From: Diprion similis
Lineage: Eukaryota > Arthropoda > Insecta > Hymenoptera > Diprionidae
Assembly: GCF_021155765.1 (NCBI RefSeq)
Contig: NC_060110.1
Location: forward strand, 24,884,001 to 24,948,000
DNA: 64,000 bases
Reading direction: 5' to 3'
Below the pieces are notes generated by a model. That model was not told the origin of the DNA. It ran no database searches and saw only the letters and a program-made list of their open reading frames with translations. Made by a program: the position numbers and the translations under genes. This document shows, in pieces, positions 63,547 to 64,000 of the stretch. Each line of letters opens with the position of its first letter. Position 1 is the first letter of the stretch.

Positions 63547-64000
63547 GTAATTTGACTAAGGATGCAAAAAAGATTACGATTATTAGTATTTTACTTTTGC
63601 GATAAAATTTTATTTTTGTTTGATGATAATCTGATAATCTGATTTCACACACACGCCACACTTCATTTGAAATTCTACAAGTTGAAGTTAGTAACGTTAT
63701 CATAACGAAACATTGGGAAAAAATCACTAATTTCTTCATTTTACATGGATTTTTAAGGAACTCAGTTTTCGAAATATCTGTGTGTTTTGTTTTACTATGG
63801 TTTACCGAATTTCAGAAAATTCCAAGTTTCCTCAGCATGATTCGTTGTAATAAGGTTACTAACTTTAATATGATGAAATTCTATGAAATCTTTCCTTTGA
63901 ACTAATTACTTTATAATTGGATTGCTATTGAGATTTTAGAAAAGGTGTAATGATCTTAAAAAGGGAGTCAATATTTTGATTTATCACCTACAAGCTCTTG

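Overview
The window reads as animal nuclear DNA, most likely from a holometabolous insect. The support is a single-exon sloppy-paired/FoxG-type forkhead gene, two ecdysteroid-kinase-like (EcKL/CHK) genes of the kind expanded in insects, and a peroxiredoxin 5 gene with short GT-AG introns. Hymenoptera (perhaps a sawfly) is my guess from the look of the proteins and base composition; I could not test it. There are no bacterial-type operons, no CRISPR array, and no tRNA or rRNA gene that I could support.

Layout. (1) 1-10.2 kb: gene-poor, AT-rich DNA with a long hairpin at 2.26-2.31 kb and simple repeats. (2) 10.24-11.53 kb, minus strand: the forkhead gene, in a GC-rich island that continues to about 12.4 kb. 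(3) 11.6-39.7 kb: about 28 kb without a gene I can recognise. It holds microsatellites, homopolymer runs, a GATCGAT cluster and a few coding-like fragments of unknown nature. A long gene-free flank of this kind is usual around developmental transcription factors and probably carries cis-regulatory DNA. (4) 39.9-47.5 kb: two EcKL/CHK paralogs transcribed away from each other. The minus-strand copy keeps the catalytic motif HGDxWxxN. The plus-strand copy has HGS and has lost the Gly-rich-loop consensus, yet keeps an open frame and paired splice sites, so it looks like a maintained pseudokinase. (5) 47.5-58.7 kb: gene-poor DNA with three palindromic elements centred on GCGCATGCGC-like cores. (6) 58.7-60.6 kb: peroxiredoxin 5 in four coding exons with a probable mitochondrial presequence. 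(7) 60.6-63.3 kb: two larger foldback (MITE-like) elements. (8) 63.37 kb to the edge: the first coding exon of a membrane-anchored or secreted protein that begins a SAM-like domain.

The genes do not form a pathway. The most notable observations are the intact-kinase/pseudokinase pair with matching intron positions, an in-frame stop-free 102-bp intron in the pseudokinase, and the clustering of foldback elements with GCGCATGCGC cores between 52 and 62 kb. Exon boundaries were placed by reading splice consensus and protein-family continuity by eye. They have not been checked against transcripts.
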